Below, piece after piece: positions 1-11,975 of a DNA stretch of 64,000 nucleotides; within the stretch, counting starts at the first letter, position 1, and every line of letters begins with the position of its first letter. The stretch comes from Fragum whitleyi. Taxonomy: Eukaryota > Mollusca > Bivalvia > Cardiida > Cardiidae. The DNA is taken from NCBI GenBank assembly GCA_948146395.1, contig OX411555.1, positions 43,764,225 through 43,828,224 of the forward strand, given 5' to 3'. A program made the position numbers and the translations under genes. The notes beneath the pieces were generated by a model. That model was given only the letters and a program-made list of their open reading frames with translations, did no database searches and was not told the origin of the DNA.

Positions 1-652
1 TACAAGGCTCATATTTGGCATGATGGTAGATCTCAATGATCCGCATCTGCTGATACCAAAGTCAAGGTCATGTGACAAGGTCAAGGTCATCTCTCAAGGT
101 CAAATAACTCAAAAAGTTAACCAAAAAACTTAACATTGCCAATATCTTCAAACCTATTCAAGATACAAGGCTCATATTTGGCATGATGATAGATCTCAAT
201 GATCCACATCTGCTGATACCAAAGTCAAGGTCATGTGACAAGGGCAAGGTCATCTCTCAAGGTCAAATAACTTAAAAAGTTAACCAAAAAACTTAACATT
301 GCCAATATCTTCAAGCCTATTCAAGATACAAGGCTCATATTTGGCATGATGATAGATCTCAATGATCCGCATCTGCTGATACCAAAGTCAAGGTCATGTG
401 ACAAGGTCAAGGTCATCTCTCAAGGTCAAATAACTCAAAAAGTTAACCAAAAAACTTAACATTGCCAATATCTTCAAACCTATTCAAGATACAAGGCTCA
501 TATTTGGCATGATGATAGATCTCAATGATCCGCATCCCCTGGAACCAAAGTCATGGTCATGTGACAAGGTCAAGGTCATCTCTCAAGGTTTAACTTTGAA
601 AAAAAAAATGCTGTTACGGGGGCATTCGTGTTTCACAAACACATCTTGTTTT
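1..652 (+). repeat. GACCTTGAC-rich element with 163-bp tandem expansion, cut by window edge
   Basis: The landmark tacaaggctc recurs at 1, 164, 327 and 490, a constant 163-bp period. Each unit carries three TCAAGGTCA or closely related half-sites around tgtgacaagg. The right end (about 600-652) has the family terminus with gttacgggggcattcgtgtt and ends in cttgttt. Single-unit copies of the family lie at 23.2 and 35.1 kb. The array continues beyond the left edge. Confidence 0.9.
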
Positions 653-1057
653 ATTTATTTTTTTTAACGGTTGAACTTTATGGAAGTTTTCTAGGAAAGA
701 ATTCTGTTGAGTACTTTACTAGAAACAAAGGAAATAGGTACTTTTATGAAATTGACTCAATTGAAAAATAAAGCTTACAAAAAGAAATCTTTCCATGGTC
801 TATCAGACTTAAATACTCATGATTGTGACTGAAACTGAATCGACAGATAATAGACCGAATCTTTGCTCTTTATTAGCCTTGTGACAAAACAAGTAGCTAA
901 TTTCCCTCCTAACGGTAATTTATCGCGTGAATTGAAAGGAAATATAGTGAAAAAAACCCCCAAAAACGATGTAATATAAGAAATGAAATAAAGAAATTGA
1001 AACATTGGAAGATTGTTAAATCTGCGCAAATCTGGGGGTGAAATTTTAATTATGTAT

Positions 1058-1310
1058 AGGTACAACAGTTTTGTTTGTTTGAAAACGTTTGAAACGCCGT
1101 TTTCAAATTGTTTTCAGTGTATTTGAATGTACTAGCGTAACAATAGTAATTGTCATGTATTTGAAATTTAAACATTGTTCTGAGTTTGAAATCATAATCG
1201 AATAGGTACACCAGTTTTGTTTGTTTGAAAACGTTTGAAACGCCGATTTCAAATATTTTTCAGTCTATTTGAATGTACTAGCGTAACAATAGTAATTGTT
1301 ATGCAATAGA
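1058..1310. repeat. 146-bp imperfect tandem pair
   Basis: A block containing gaaaacgtttgaaacgccg and the later gtactagcgtaacaatag occurs twice, with landmarks at 1,081 and 1,227. It lies in AT-rich DNA with no recognised coding content. Confidence 0.8.
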
Positions 1311-1482
1311 AATTAACATTGTATAATGAAATCATGTATTGTGGAAACTGACATGCAAACAAATAGAAGAAATGAAAATAGATTTGTGAAAACTATGCAT
1401 TTTACCAAATCATTAACACAGGTTTTGAAAACAAATAAAATGAAAACAAATAAATCTAAAATTTCGTTACTAGTGCTAATGT

Positions 1483-1725
1483 GTGTTCAAATTGAGTTTG
1501 TTGTCCATGTTCCACTTGAGTTTGTTGTCCTTTTTCCTTGTCGGGTAGTCCAAAAGAGGGTCCGGCCGTAAGGTTAAATCTGCGGCATGCTGTCCATTTA
1601 CACTGTGTTCAAATTGAGTTTGTTGTCCATGTTCCACTTGAGTTTGTTGTCCTTTTCCTTGTCGGGTAGTCCAAAAGACGGTCCGGCCGTAAGGTTAAAT
1701 CTGTGGCACGCTGTCCATTTACTCT
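1483..1725. repeat. 122-bp tandem pair with internal gagtttgttgtcc duplication
   Basis: The block from gttcaaattgag to gctgtccattta occurs at 1,485 and again at 1,607. Each copy has gagtttgttgtcc twice and a CpG-containing gtccggccgtaagg. It is not coding in any convincing way. Confidence 0.8.
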
Positions 1726-3082
1726 ACACAGTTTTGAATCCCTTTTCCAAAAGGTAGTGAGCTGCGAACTGCAACTCAAACCACCAAAGTTTCTCCTCAG
1801 GTGTTTGAGGAGTGATGTCATCTCCCTGTTCCAAGGACTACATCACCTTGTTGAGAGACTCCCAAAAAGTGGGAGTGTAGGTTTCCAAAAAATCCGTTAT
1901 TAGCACATCACCAATTTCCCTGTCATTTAATAAACCCTAAAGTTCTTCCAAATCATCCGAGTGGAAACCGTAGCGTGAAACACCATACTCAACGTTGGAA
2001 CAGCTCCACTGCCTTGTAGATGTTGAAGGTAGTAATATCAATATTGTAAGTTGTTTGTCCAGATACTGACTGCCAGGAAAGAAAAGAACTTGTCTTATAA
2101 AGCCTAGGATTCTAACAGTGACAGTTTGTAGTGACGTGGGAAAATGATGGAAATCTGATGTTATCACGTGGGTAAACGACAGAAATAATATATCAAAGTC
2201 CGAGTTAAGTTTCTGTGTTGTTTAATGTTGTGTCATTCAGACAAACTGTAATTGATGAGTAGATAGCAGGTACATAACATACCAGAAATCGAAATATGAC
2301 ATCAGGGAAATGTATTAGAGGCGGACGGTTTCGCAAGTGTCTAGACAACCAATTCTTTCCATGGTGGGGTATAGCGTGGCCATATGTTGTTGTTTTATTG
2401 GCGCTGTAGGGTGTAGAGTGGAATCAATAGTATGCAGAAAATTTTGCTGGATTTGGTTTGACATTGGTGCTGTAGTAGTTTTATACTGCGACGAAGTGTA
2501 GTATAAAATGTTACGCAGTAGGAGGCGACACCTATGGAGGTCGGAATCTTGGTCGAAGTGAGGGGGGTGAGCGTTGGGAGGGTTTTGGAGAGTTCTGCTG
2601 GGAGAGGGGGAACCTCTGCAAAAACGACAAGAACTGTGTGTCAAACAAATGTAATGTGGTTTCTGATTTTAAGGACAGAACCAATGACTTTATATAGTCT
2701 GACTGTCAAAACAAGTCCAATCGCTTTTGCGCTTAGGGGCAAGCAAGCCAATAGCCATAAAATTGAGATCAAAGAGGATTGTGCAATAATTACCCAATAC
2801 ACCTATAAATGTTGCATATTTAATTAGAGAGTAACTGTGACACCAAGGAAATATTTGTCAATTATGACCTAATACACAAATATGCCTATTGGGTGTCACT
2901 TTACTATAAACAGATGACAAGCTTGAAATATTTACTGCTTAGATACACACATAATGTTAGATCTACTACCCCTTTTTCCCAAGAAAGTTAACAGAGAACA
3001 ATTATGAAGAAAATATGTCCAGCATAAAATATTATGATATTTCATATAAAATATCATAATATAGTTCCAGGAAAAAACTGCA
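1726..3082. other. AT-rich stretch, nothing assigned
   Basis: Short open frames occur on both strands (for example 2,315-2,644 minus, 2,534-2,827 plus), but they overlap each other and show no family signature. A 24-bp AT palindrome sits near 3,035-3,060. The region lies directly 3' of env fragment B in its sense and may include decayed viral 3' sequence; this is a guess from position. Confidence 0.3.
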
Positions 3083-3640
3083 TCAATTGCACAATATAAT
3101 AGTAGAAGCCAACAGTTTTCGTCCTTCAGGCAGTTCAACTTCGGGTTTGGTGAACCTTACATTACTATACATCACTCTTTCCCCTTGACGAGCAATTTTG
3201 TTACAGAATTTTAACTTGCCAAAAGCGCCTAATATTGTTATAGAAATAATGAGAATGACAATCGCAACCAAAGGTATCATAAACCAAAGTTGTAGATAAA
3301 AAGGCTTAACCTCTATTATGGGGTCAATCGTTTCAACGCTCTGAATTTCTTCAATGAGTTGTGACAAAGGTAACTTTTGAATGGAACCCAGGTGTTTAGG
3401 TATTTTAACTGTCGAGAAGTTTGACAAACTTGAGTGAAAGGGTTTCCAAATATCACTAAAAGAAACATTGGTTACTCGGATCGATTCGTTTAAATGGTTC
3501 GCGATATGTTCAGATGGAGATCATTTGAAAAATAATGGCAATAGGATCTGATTACTATATGCCTGGTACATTGGCGGGATACTGTGGTGTAGCGCTGGTG
3601 GGAAAAGCCAATTCAACAAGAAGAAATCTAGCCCATGAAA
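3083..3640 (-). pseudogene. Endogenous retroviral env fragment, copy B (3' third)
   Basis: The minus strand is open from about 3,518 to a TGA at 3,083. It encodes a stem region, a hydrophobic membrane segment (WFMIPLVAIVILIISITILG) and a short basic tail. The block 3,519-3,640 continues the similarity to copy A at 6,290-6,400 (the tctgattactatatgcctg region) but in another frame. The surface half and the fusion peptide are absent. Env proteins of this kind drive membrane fusion in Ty3/Gypsy-like retroviruses, but this fragment cannot encode a working one. Confidence 0.7.
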
Positions 3641-5159
3641 GTATATTTTATTTACAACATAGAAACATGGACTCGTTTAGCTATCAAAAGTTCTCCTCCC
3701 TAATTATCAAAATCCCGGGGTTTATATATGATCCCAAAACCCAAAGCGTGACTTCTAAACATGCAAATATCATAAAAATATGTCATTTCTCAGTACATTC
3801 CTAGTACAATTCAATTAGTGCTAGATACTCATTAATTAGTTTTCCTTTTGAAATAGAGTATAAAAATGAAACATTTCCAGGATTGAAATCATTATCGACT
3901 GATACGAGGAACTGACAAGGTTTTAGAAATAGGAAAAATAAGGAAACAAAGAAGGATGAAATACAGTAATATGCGGTAGGTAAATTGACATTTAATAAAA
4001 ATTGAAATGTTAATTTAGTGTTATGAGATTTCGAATATTACTTGAAATGTACTGATTACAAACGTTTGCTAAAGATTAGGAAAATAAGAAAAAAACGTGA
4101 TAAATGCATTATTACATACAATGAAAAAATGAACATGTTTGTGATAGGAATGAACTACAGAAAAAATAAACATAGCATAACATATAGACAAAAAACCCAT
4201 GAACATATATGTAGAAACATATGACTTTTGTTGGTTTTTGTTTGTTTGTTTGCTTATTACATACAATGAAAAGATATAGACAAAAAAAGAACATGAACAT
4301 AATCGTAGTGAATAGCGACCCTGCTATAAAACAATGCTACATACTAGATAGACAATCTTGACAAAAGATAACATGGACCTCAAAGGAAATATATACATAA
4401 TATATATATAGCTTTTTCTCTCTTTTAGTCTAACAAACTTGCATTTTCCAGATGTAAACTTAGTCTTTATCGACAGATGATAGACTGATCTTGGTCGTTT
4501 ATTTAGCATTGTGACAAAACAATAACTAAACCCCATTTGGTAATAAGGAATTTACGGTACTTGTAACATGAGTAAAGAAACATTCTAATATAAAGACCTT
4601 AGCTTTTGCAAAAATTCTTTAGATTATAGATAAATGAATAATATGACAATTCACATATGTAATAAGAGTAACGCAATAATTTTTTTTCTAGAAAAATTTT
4701 AATGCGAAACCTTACTTTTTAATTCTTAGAAAACAGACATCAGTTATTGCTTAAACTCTTGAAATTATAAATAAATTTTAACTGATACAACAATTTGCAT
4801 ATGGAATAAGTGTAACACAATAATATATTTACGAGAAATATTTTAATGCAAAACCTTATTCAATCTAAAGTTAAAGAACGTATGTAATTAAGAGTAAAAA
4901 AAAGGAAGTTTTCACTAATAACAATTTAAAGTAATTTTGCACTATTAACAATCCAATGAACACAAAAGTCATAAATACTAACACTGTTTGTTGACACTCC
5001 AAAAGTTCATCGTTTGTAACAGCAAAAAAAAAGGAATTGAGTCCAATCAGAAGAAGCAGGAATATTTCATCAAAAGAACACCAGTAGTTTTACGTAGAAA
5101 GTCTAATTAGGGTAAACAGGAAAATAAGAAAACACACACCAGAAAGTTCACTGTAAAAT
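3641..5159. other. AT-rich stretch with a short direct repeat
   Basis: No gene is seen. A ~60-bp block at 4,471-4,530 (cgacagatgatagactgatc, then gtgacaaaacaa) repeats one at 841-902. This could be a remnant of long terminal repeats around env fragment B. The rest is simple AT-rich DNA. Confidence 0.3.
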
Positions 5160-5476
5160 TCACATATCCGTAGATTTATCGACTGGAGTAATATGGCGAT
5201 AGCCTTTGTCCAATAGATAGTTGATGCTGAATTCAAGTGTTAGCTGTATATCGTCCGCAAAGAAGGAAACGAATGTGTGGGGGTCCACCTCCTCATGCAT
5301 CTTCACTCCAATGTTTAAGATAATAATAAGCTCTGGCGAGCCCGTCTCGATAAAATGAGAGATGAGATGATCTGCAACGTCCTGTTGATTCATCAGATTG
5401 AACACGTCTTCCGCTAGAAACGAATCCTGACCATACAGCTCTACGGTCATTTCGTACGTTTTCAAAATTTGCAAAG
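5160..5476 (-). CDS. Unidentified exon-like ORF (terminal exon?)
   Basis: The minus strand has a plausible acceptor (pyrimidine-rich run, then gacgcag at 5,477-5,483), followed by 317 bp open to TGA at 5,160. The peptide is about 105 residues, acidic and helix-prone, with EDVFNLMNQQDVADHLISHF, then HTFVSFFADDIQ and a Lys/Asp-rich end. GC and CpG content are clearly above the flanking DNA, as expected for a real exon. There is no ATG near its start. I do not recognise the family. It lies 450 bp downstream of env copy A on the same strand, so it could be host exon, retrocopy or viral accessory sequence. Confidence 0.45.
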
Positions 5477-5919
5477 CTGCGTCAATTATGAAAATAAAGT
5501 TGAATTTGTTGTGAACAACTAGAGTTCGAAATAAACAATGTCATCACGATGAACCTCCCTGTGACTTTTTTAAAGGGCTGTATGTCCATTGTTGAGTAAT
5601 ATTACATACTAGTCGAGGTTATGGAAGAAAAACGAGTAGACAGGTGTCTAGGGTGTCTAGACAAGAACCTTGACAGTTAATTACATGTTGTCAGCCATTG
5701 AGATAATGCTCATCGATTCTTTTAAGTGTTTTTAAGTGTAGGATAAAGACTTCCTATTTTCTGCTGCTTCTCAGGCATTATTGTTGGTATTGTAGTCTCT
5801 GCGCTCTGTACATAAGTTTGTGGCAAACGGTTTGGTATCGGTTGGGTGTTGGCAGTCAGCAGTTTGAATGTCTCTTGTAGTTGCGTCCAGGGTGTTGTGA
5901 ATCTCAGTTACCGTATTTC

Positions 5920-7800
5920 ACCTTTTCCTCACGACGAGCAATTTTGTTACAGGTACAGAATTATAATTTGCCAAAAATCCCTAACAAGGTTATAGAAACA
6001 ATGAAAATCATCAACACAAGCATTGGCAATAAAAACTAATATTGTAGATAGAAAGGTTTATCCTGTACAGTCGGATCAATAGTTTCTAAGTTTTGATTTT
6101 CTGCAATTAATTGGGATAACGGTAGTTTTTGAATAGCCCCAAGCTGTTTTGATTTTTTAATGTAGAGAAGTTCGCTAATTCGGAGTGAAACGGTTTCCAA
6201 ATGATATCTAAAGAAATATTGGATACTCACATTGAGTTATGTATGAAATTGTTTGATTCTTTTTCCGTCCGTGTGCGTTCACAGAATAGTGGAATTATAA
6301 TTTGATTGCTGTAAGCCTGACACGTTGGTGGAATGATGACGGTGGAAAGAATTGGATTTATGTGTAGAGGAAATGAGCTACCATTTAAACAACTTACGGT
6401 AAAGCGCAATTGGATATCCGTAATAATTAGCTACTTGTTCCTTGTCATACTAATGGCCTTTGGCAACACTGCGTCTTGATTGACTACAACATGACAATAG
6501 TTTTTACTGTCAACCGAATTGATGTATGACGAGATGAGACATGTTTTATGAGAGAATGTGGACAAGAGACCTTCGGTAGCCTCACAGAATGCCATGGGGG
6601 CTTTTCTACATGTGTGAGCCTGACTCTCGGAAAGCATCATGAAATGGGATTTTGTTCGATTATGATAAAGTAACTGGTATCAATATTAACCGCAGCAGTT
6701 AGATGTATTGATCGGTCTGATAATTTTACATTTGACAAAATATTATCAAAAGGAATCTCCAAAGGCCTAGCTTGAATTAATCGATATTGATCTCCAACCT
6801 GTCTCAAAGGGATATCAATCATAACTGTTAAATGACCAAAACTTACTATTGTGTTACATTCTAGAGTTTCATAAAATCTCCACAATTGTTTAGATGGGTC
6901 TTGAAGAAAACGAAATTCGGATAGTAGTTGGTTCTTAATTTCTAGTAAAAGTTCTTCTAAATGTAGAGGAGAAATAAGGGATGGTGTTTACTTTCGTAAG
7001 CTCAAAGAGTTAAGTTTAAGTCTGAAATTATTTAAATATATTCTTGCTCTGGTAACTAATTGTCTAAGATCGGCTGTAAGAATATCGAAAGATTTTGCGA
7101 ATTGGTGGAAAGAGCTGAGTTGCATAATCTGTCTTTCAAGACGGTTTAATTGCTTTTCGACGGCGGTTTGTAATTCAGCTACAGATTGTACCAAAGAGTC
7201 AATAGTATCTCTATTTTGCGCCAATTGCATACATGTGGCATTTAGTACACTTAAACTATGTTCTACGATATGTATTATTTGTTTTTGAGATCTAGCCAAT
7301 TTCGCCACATTTCGTTTTATATTTTGAACATCATCATCGTTAGCAACCCCAAATAAAAAGGAGAAAACTCTCCCCAAAGGTAAAATAGACCTTTTTGTTC
7401 TATGTGTCGTAAAAGAAATTAAGCTATTGTATTCTAAAAGCAACTCGGCGCCATTGCCGTTGAAAGACGAAGCATAGTTTTGAATATCCCTAAGTGACGT
7501 AATTAATGGTTTGACGTGAGCTATTTTGTCTGTCTTGAAATGTTCTATGGCCATTTGAGCTACCAAATGTATGCATTGAATCTGACTATTAAGTTGAGTG
7601 ATAAATAACGGGTATGTTACTAAAGCTATTTTCCAATGAGTTTTTGATATAGCAACTGTTCTTAAATCGCGAAACAGAATATGGTTGCGAATAAAGTCAT
7701 TAGTGTCTCGAATGTCTTCAGATTGAACCGCGTATTGGGTCAAATATACAAAACACACAATCGTGAAGAGTTAAGTGTGAAAAAGGTTACGTAAGTTCAT
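5920..7800 (-). pseudogene. Endogenous retroviral env, copy A (most complete, inactivated)
   Basis: The gene resembles envelope fusion proteins of the Ty3/Gypsy (errantivirus) and baculovirus F type. Going down from an ATG at 7,798-7,800 there is a hydrophobic leader and a surface part. A furin-like RTKR lies at 7,390-7,401, then a fusion-peptide-like LPLGRVFSFLFG and a long heptad-rich region, followed by a Cys-rich stretch and a stem. Breaks are in-frame stops at 7,771-7,773, 6,988-6,990, about 6,431 and 6,036, and frame shifts near 6,640 and 6,190-6,230. The membrane segment near 6,000 is degraded. No pol lies upstream; an unrelated element starts at 7,873. Non-functional as it stands. Confidence 0.8.
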
Positions 7801-7872
7801 GTTTAGACTGAGGTGACCTATAAATGAAAAATATTTAGTTTTTTGCTGGGCATTGGCTCAAAAGGAGGCCTT

Positions 7873-8735
7873 TTTTAGCTCACCTGAGCACAAAGTGCTC
7901 AAGGTTAGCTATTGTGATCGTAAAATTTCCGTTGTCAGTCGTGCGGCGTCGGTCGTCTGTCATCCACGATTGTTTAAACATCTTCTCCTCCTAAACCAAT
8001 GGGCCAATCTAAATGAAATCCAACCTTAACTTTCCCTTTACCCCTAACAATTAGGGTGAAAAAAGAGAAACCTTTAAAAATCTTCTCCCCTGAAACCAGA
8101 AGTCAGACAGCTTTCATATTTGGTATGTAGTGGTCCTCTATCAAGTTTGTTCATATCAAGACTCCAGGGTCACATTAGGGCTATGCAATGGCACATCCCT
8201 TTTAGCTCTTCTTAGCACAAAGGGTAAAAAAGGGAAATCGTCAAAAATCTTCTTTTTGAAACCAGATTTGAAATTTTGTATGTAGCATCATCTATTAGAC
8301 CTCTACCAAGTTTAATCATTTCAAGACCCTGGGGTCATATTTGGGCTCCAGCCGGGTGCGACCTTTTTCACATAGAATCAAAGAGTGAAATTTTTGAAAA
8401 TCTGAAACCAGAGGGCACACAGCTTTCATATTTGGTATGTAGCATCATCTAGTGGGCCCCTACCAAGTCTGTTCATATCAACTCCCTGAGGTCATATTTG
8501 GGCTCCACCTGGGCACATCCCTTTTAGCTCATCTGAGCATGATGGGTGCATCCCTTTTTACATAGAATCAAAGAGCAAAAAGGTACATCCTTCTTGCTCT
8601 TGGCTGAAAATATTTCATGGTATTGATCCTATTTAGAAATTACCTCCTTTCTGACATCTGCCTTTTTAATTATTGTGTTGTCCCAGGGGTCAAAGAGACT
8701 CAGGTGAGCGATCTAGGACAATCATGGTCCTCTTT
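7873..8735 (+). mobile_element. AGCTCACC-type non-autonomous element, copy 1
   Basis: It begins agctcacctgagcac with a short hairpin against gtgctcaaggttagct, followed by a GTCG/CGTC-rich leader. It ends in ggtgagcgatctaggac and tcatggtcctctt. The body has ~145-170 bp diverged units with the phrase gtttgttcatatcaagac. It carries no transposase. Copy 2 at 15.8 kb has the same ends. Confidence 0.75.
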
Positions 8736-9278
8736 TGTTTACAGCCCCAGCATTCTAACTCGCAGCGCGATTTCCTGGATCTTTCTACATGTTTTCTTGT
8801 TGTATGGCAGTTTTATTGCATTTTTGCAATATTTATAGCCAGTACCTTGCGCATGGCCAACCTCCAAGGGTTGTTCTTCTCTGTTCGTCGAAATGTCGTT
8901 GCGCATCTGTAGATGATGCCGTGCTCTCGATGAGTAATATAATATGACAGAAATGTCCTAGCTGAGGTTCTTTCTACTTGTGCTCTTATTGATGTGTCAG
9001 CAAAGCTGAACAAAAGGATTGTTAATAACTGCAACTAGACGATCTTGTCAATTGCAGATTTTCTTTCGGGGTATGCCCTTTCTGATAGCGACAACACTCT
9101 TTCGGCAAAGAATTGCACATCTTCGTCACGTTTTTGTTTTATTGATACTAATTGTGCAATTCTCTGGGTTAATAGATCAAGGGCGAGAATCTTGATTGTA
9201 AATTCTCCTTAAGTTGCTGCTTTGTCTGATTCTAGATAACATTCACCAGTCCCAAACACATTTGGTAAGCTACCATTT
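8736..9278. other. Unassigned stretch
   Basis: Weak open frames of 70-80 codons on both strands overlap one another; none has a recognisable motif. Nothing is supported here. Confidence 0.3.
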
Positions 9279-10312
9279 TTTAGCTCCACTGGCTGAAAGC
9301 CACTGGGGCTATTGTCATGGCGTTGTGTCCGTCGTGTGTCCGTCCGTCCGTCCGTGCGTCCGTCCGGTCGTAAACTTTTCTTTAAAAATCTTCTCCTCAG
9401 AAACTACTGAATGGATTTCAACCAAACTTCACAGGAATGATCCTTGGGTGACCCTCTTTCAAAGTTGTTCAAGAAATTTTGATCCAATGAAAAACTTGGA
9501 TTTAATGGGCGTGGCTAATTTCCAAATATGGTAAAAAGTTAGTTTTCTCAGATTCTAATCAATGGCTACCAATGAAATTTTACATGAATGATCCTTGGCT
9601 GACCTTTTATCAGTCTACAAAAAATTATTGTGATCGGATGGAAAATATACATTTTATGGGCGGAGGTCATTTCTCTATATGTTATATAATGGAAACTTTA
9701 AAAATCATTTTCTCATAATGTAATGGATGGATATCAGCCAAATTTCACTTGAATGATCATTGGGTGACCTTTTATCAATCTACCAAAAATTATTGTGATT
9801 GGATGAAAAATATGCATTTTGTGGGCAGAGGTCATTTCTCTATAAGTTATGTAGTGGAAACTTTGAAAATCATTTTCTCAGAATGTAACGGATGGATATC
9901 AACCAAATTTCACTTGAATGATCCTTGGGTGACCCTTTATCAGTCTACAAAAAATTATTGTGATCGGATGAAAAATATGCATTTTATGGGTGGAGGTCAT
10001 TTCTCTATATGTTATATAGTGGAAACTTTAAAAATCATTTTCTCAGAATGTAACGGATGGATATCAACCAAATTTCACTGGAATGATCCTTGAGTGAACC
10101 TTTTTCATGCAGCAAAAAATTATTGTGATTGGATGAAAAATATGTCTTTTATGGACGGAGGTCATTTCTCTATATGTTATACAGTAGAAACTTTGAAAAT
10201 CATTTCAACATCAGTAGAACCCAAAATATCTTAAAATCAAGTCAAACCTTAGATTAGCTATTTCAAGAATTTCAAGCATGTGGAGCGACTCAAGCCATTC
10301 ATGGCTTTCTAG
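9279..10312 (+). mobile_element. AGCTCCACTGGC-type element, copy 1, with ~164-bp tandem units
   Basis: It starts agctccactggctgaaagcc with a hairpin against ccactggggct, then a run of gtccgtcc. About five units of ~163-165 bp follow, marked by gaatgatccttgg(g/c)tga, and it ends near tggagcgactcaagcc. The open frame at 9,749-10,093 is only the repeat read through. Copy 2 is at 21.1 kb. Confidence 0.8.
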
Positions 10313-10317
10313 TTTAT

Positions 10318-11060
10318 CCCCTCGCCGAAACCCGCCGTTTTCAGCAAGGGGATATAGTAATGCTCTCCGTCCTTCATTCCATCATTCCGTCCTTCCGTCA
10401 TTCCGTCCTTCAGTCACTAAACTTGTCCGGAGCATATCTCCTAAAGTATAATAGCTATCAACTTGAAACTTTATGGGTGCATAGATCTCATGGAGGAGAA
10501 GTGCAGTGCACAAGAACTACAACTCTTGCTTGCATAATTTTGGAGTTATTGCCCTTTGTTATTTTTAAGACTTAGATTTTGTCCGGACCATATCTCCTAA
10601 AGTAGAATTGCTGTCAACTTGAAACTTTATGCGTGGATAGATCTCATGGAGGAGAAGTGCAGTGCACAAGAACTAAACCTCTTGCTTGCATAATTTTGGA
10701 GTTATTGCCCTTAGTTATTTTTAAGACTTAGATTTTGTCCGGAGCATATCTCCTAAAGTATAATAGCTATCAACTTGAACCTTTATGGGTGCATAGATCT
10801 CATAGAGGAGAAATGCAGTGAACAAGAACTACAACCTTTGCTTGCATAATTTTGGAGTTATTGCCCTTTGTTATTTTTAAGACTTAGATTTTGTCCGGAG
10901 CATATCTCCTAAAGTATTAAAGCTATCAACTTGAAATTTTATGGGAGGATAGATGGCATGGAGGAGAAGTGCAGTGCACAAGAACTGTAACTCTGGCTTG
11001 TATAATTTTGGAGTTATTGCCCTTTGTTATTTTAAAGACTTAGAAATTGTAGGGGCTTAA
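10318..11060 (+). repeat. 156-bp tandem array, four units, with GTCCGG boundary
   Basis: gtccgg occurs at 10,425, 10,581, 10,737 and 10,893 and a decayed copy near 11,049, an exact 156-bp step. The leader 10,318-10,420 has a cccctcgccgaaacc hairpin and attccgtcc repeats. Each unit contains gaggagaagtgcagtgcac. Relatives of opposite sense occur at 42.2 and 44.3 kb. Confidence 0.85.
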
Positions 11061-11093
11061 TTTCTTAAAGTAGAACCCTTAATCTATTAGGCT

Positions 11094-11436
11094 TCAGTTT
11101 ACTATCAAGCTTTCTCGGCGGGGGATGGCCATGTCCAACATGGCTCTTGTTTCTATGGTCTCTATAGTCATACAAGAATGCGTGCTTTTCAACTTGTTTG
11201 ATCCTCGCATCAAACTCACGGGGATTTCCATTAAAACACTTAATGGAGAAAGGAATTCTGCCGTTGTTCGTTCTTCTGTCCGTGTTAATGTCCAAAGTCT
11301 CAAAAGTATTTGACAACTCTTTGGTGCTTTCTGCTTCTACCCCACTGTTTATGTCCAAGTTTTTGCAATTCTGCATCAAAATCTGATTATTTTCGCTAAT
11401 GGTTTTGGTTAGCGCTTGTAATTGTTGTTCTGCCAT
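11094..11436 (-). pseudogene. Gag-like N-terminal fragment of a retroelement
   Basis: From an ATG at 11,434-11,436 the minus strand is open for about 115 codons. It encodes a Gln/Asn-rich start and then CFNGNPREFDARIKQVEKHA, the pattern of Ty3/Gypsy gag proteins (F.G.P.EF...I..VEK). The frame runs into the 156-bp repeat at about 11,090, so the rest of gag is lost. It is on the same strand as env copy C, which lies on its 5' side. Confidence 0.55.
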
Positions 11437-11975
11437 TATCAAATTAAAGTAAAACTTAAAAGAGCTAGTTATAGGATTTATGATTTTTAAAGCTAAATAC
11501 CTTGTTGTAACTTTTTGACTTCGGGCTGTTAATAGTGTTTGTCAATTTGTTCACTTATTCTTTCCTTCGCGTTGTGTTTCGTCTTGCAAGTTTAATGAAT
11601 TGATTTAGTTAACTTATAATCAAATGTTGAATTTTTTTTGGCACTTAAATTGTTAATTAAATAATTGAATAATTGTAACACGGCCTTATAAGAATAATCA
11701 AACAACTATCCAGGTTCACTAAAACGAGTCTTTTAATATAACAAATAAATGTCCAAGAATAGCATAAAACAAACTTATATTATTATATATTTGAAGAATC
11801 TTAAACACAAATTAACAGCACATGGAATAAGTGCACAAACGCGTGTCTTAAATACAAATAATACATTTATGAACATTGGCAAGGTCAATCACAAAGATAA
11901 TTGTGGTATATCCTGGTATATCCTGTTGTTCGTCGTGGCTCGTATATGGATACGCATGATGATATGTTTACGTGT
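11437..11975. other. Possible LTR/leader remnant between env C and gag fragment
   Basis: AT-rich and non-coding. Its position between an env end (12,423) and a gag start (11,436) on one strand is where an LTR plus leader would lie. I could not find convincing TG...CA ends or a tRNA primer site, so this is inference from order only. Confidence 0.25.

Noticed and set aside
9749..10093. 114-codon frame with repeated FHLNDPWVTLYQSTKNY
   Set aside because: Translation of the ~164-bp repeat units, not a gene.
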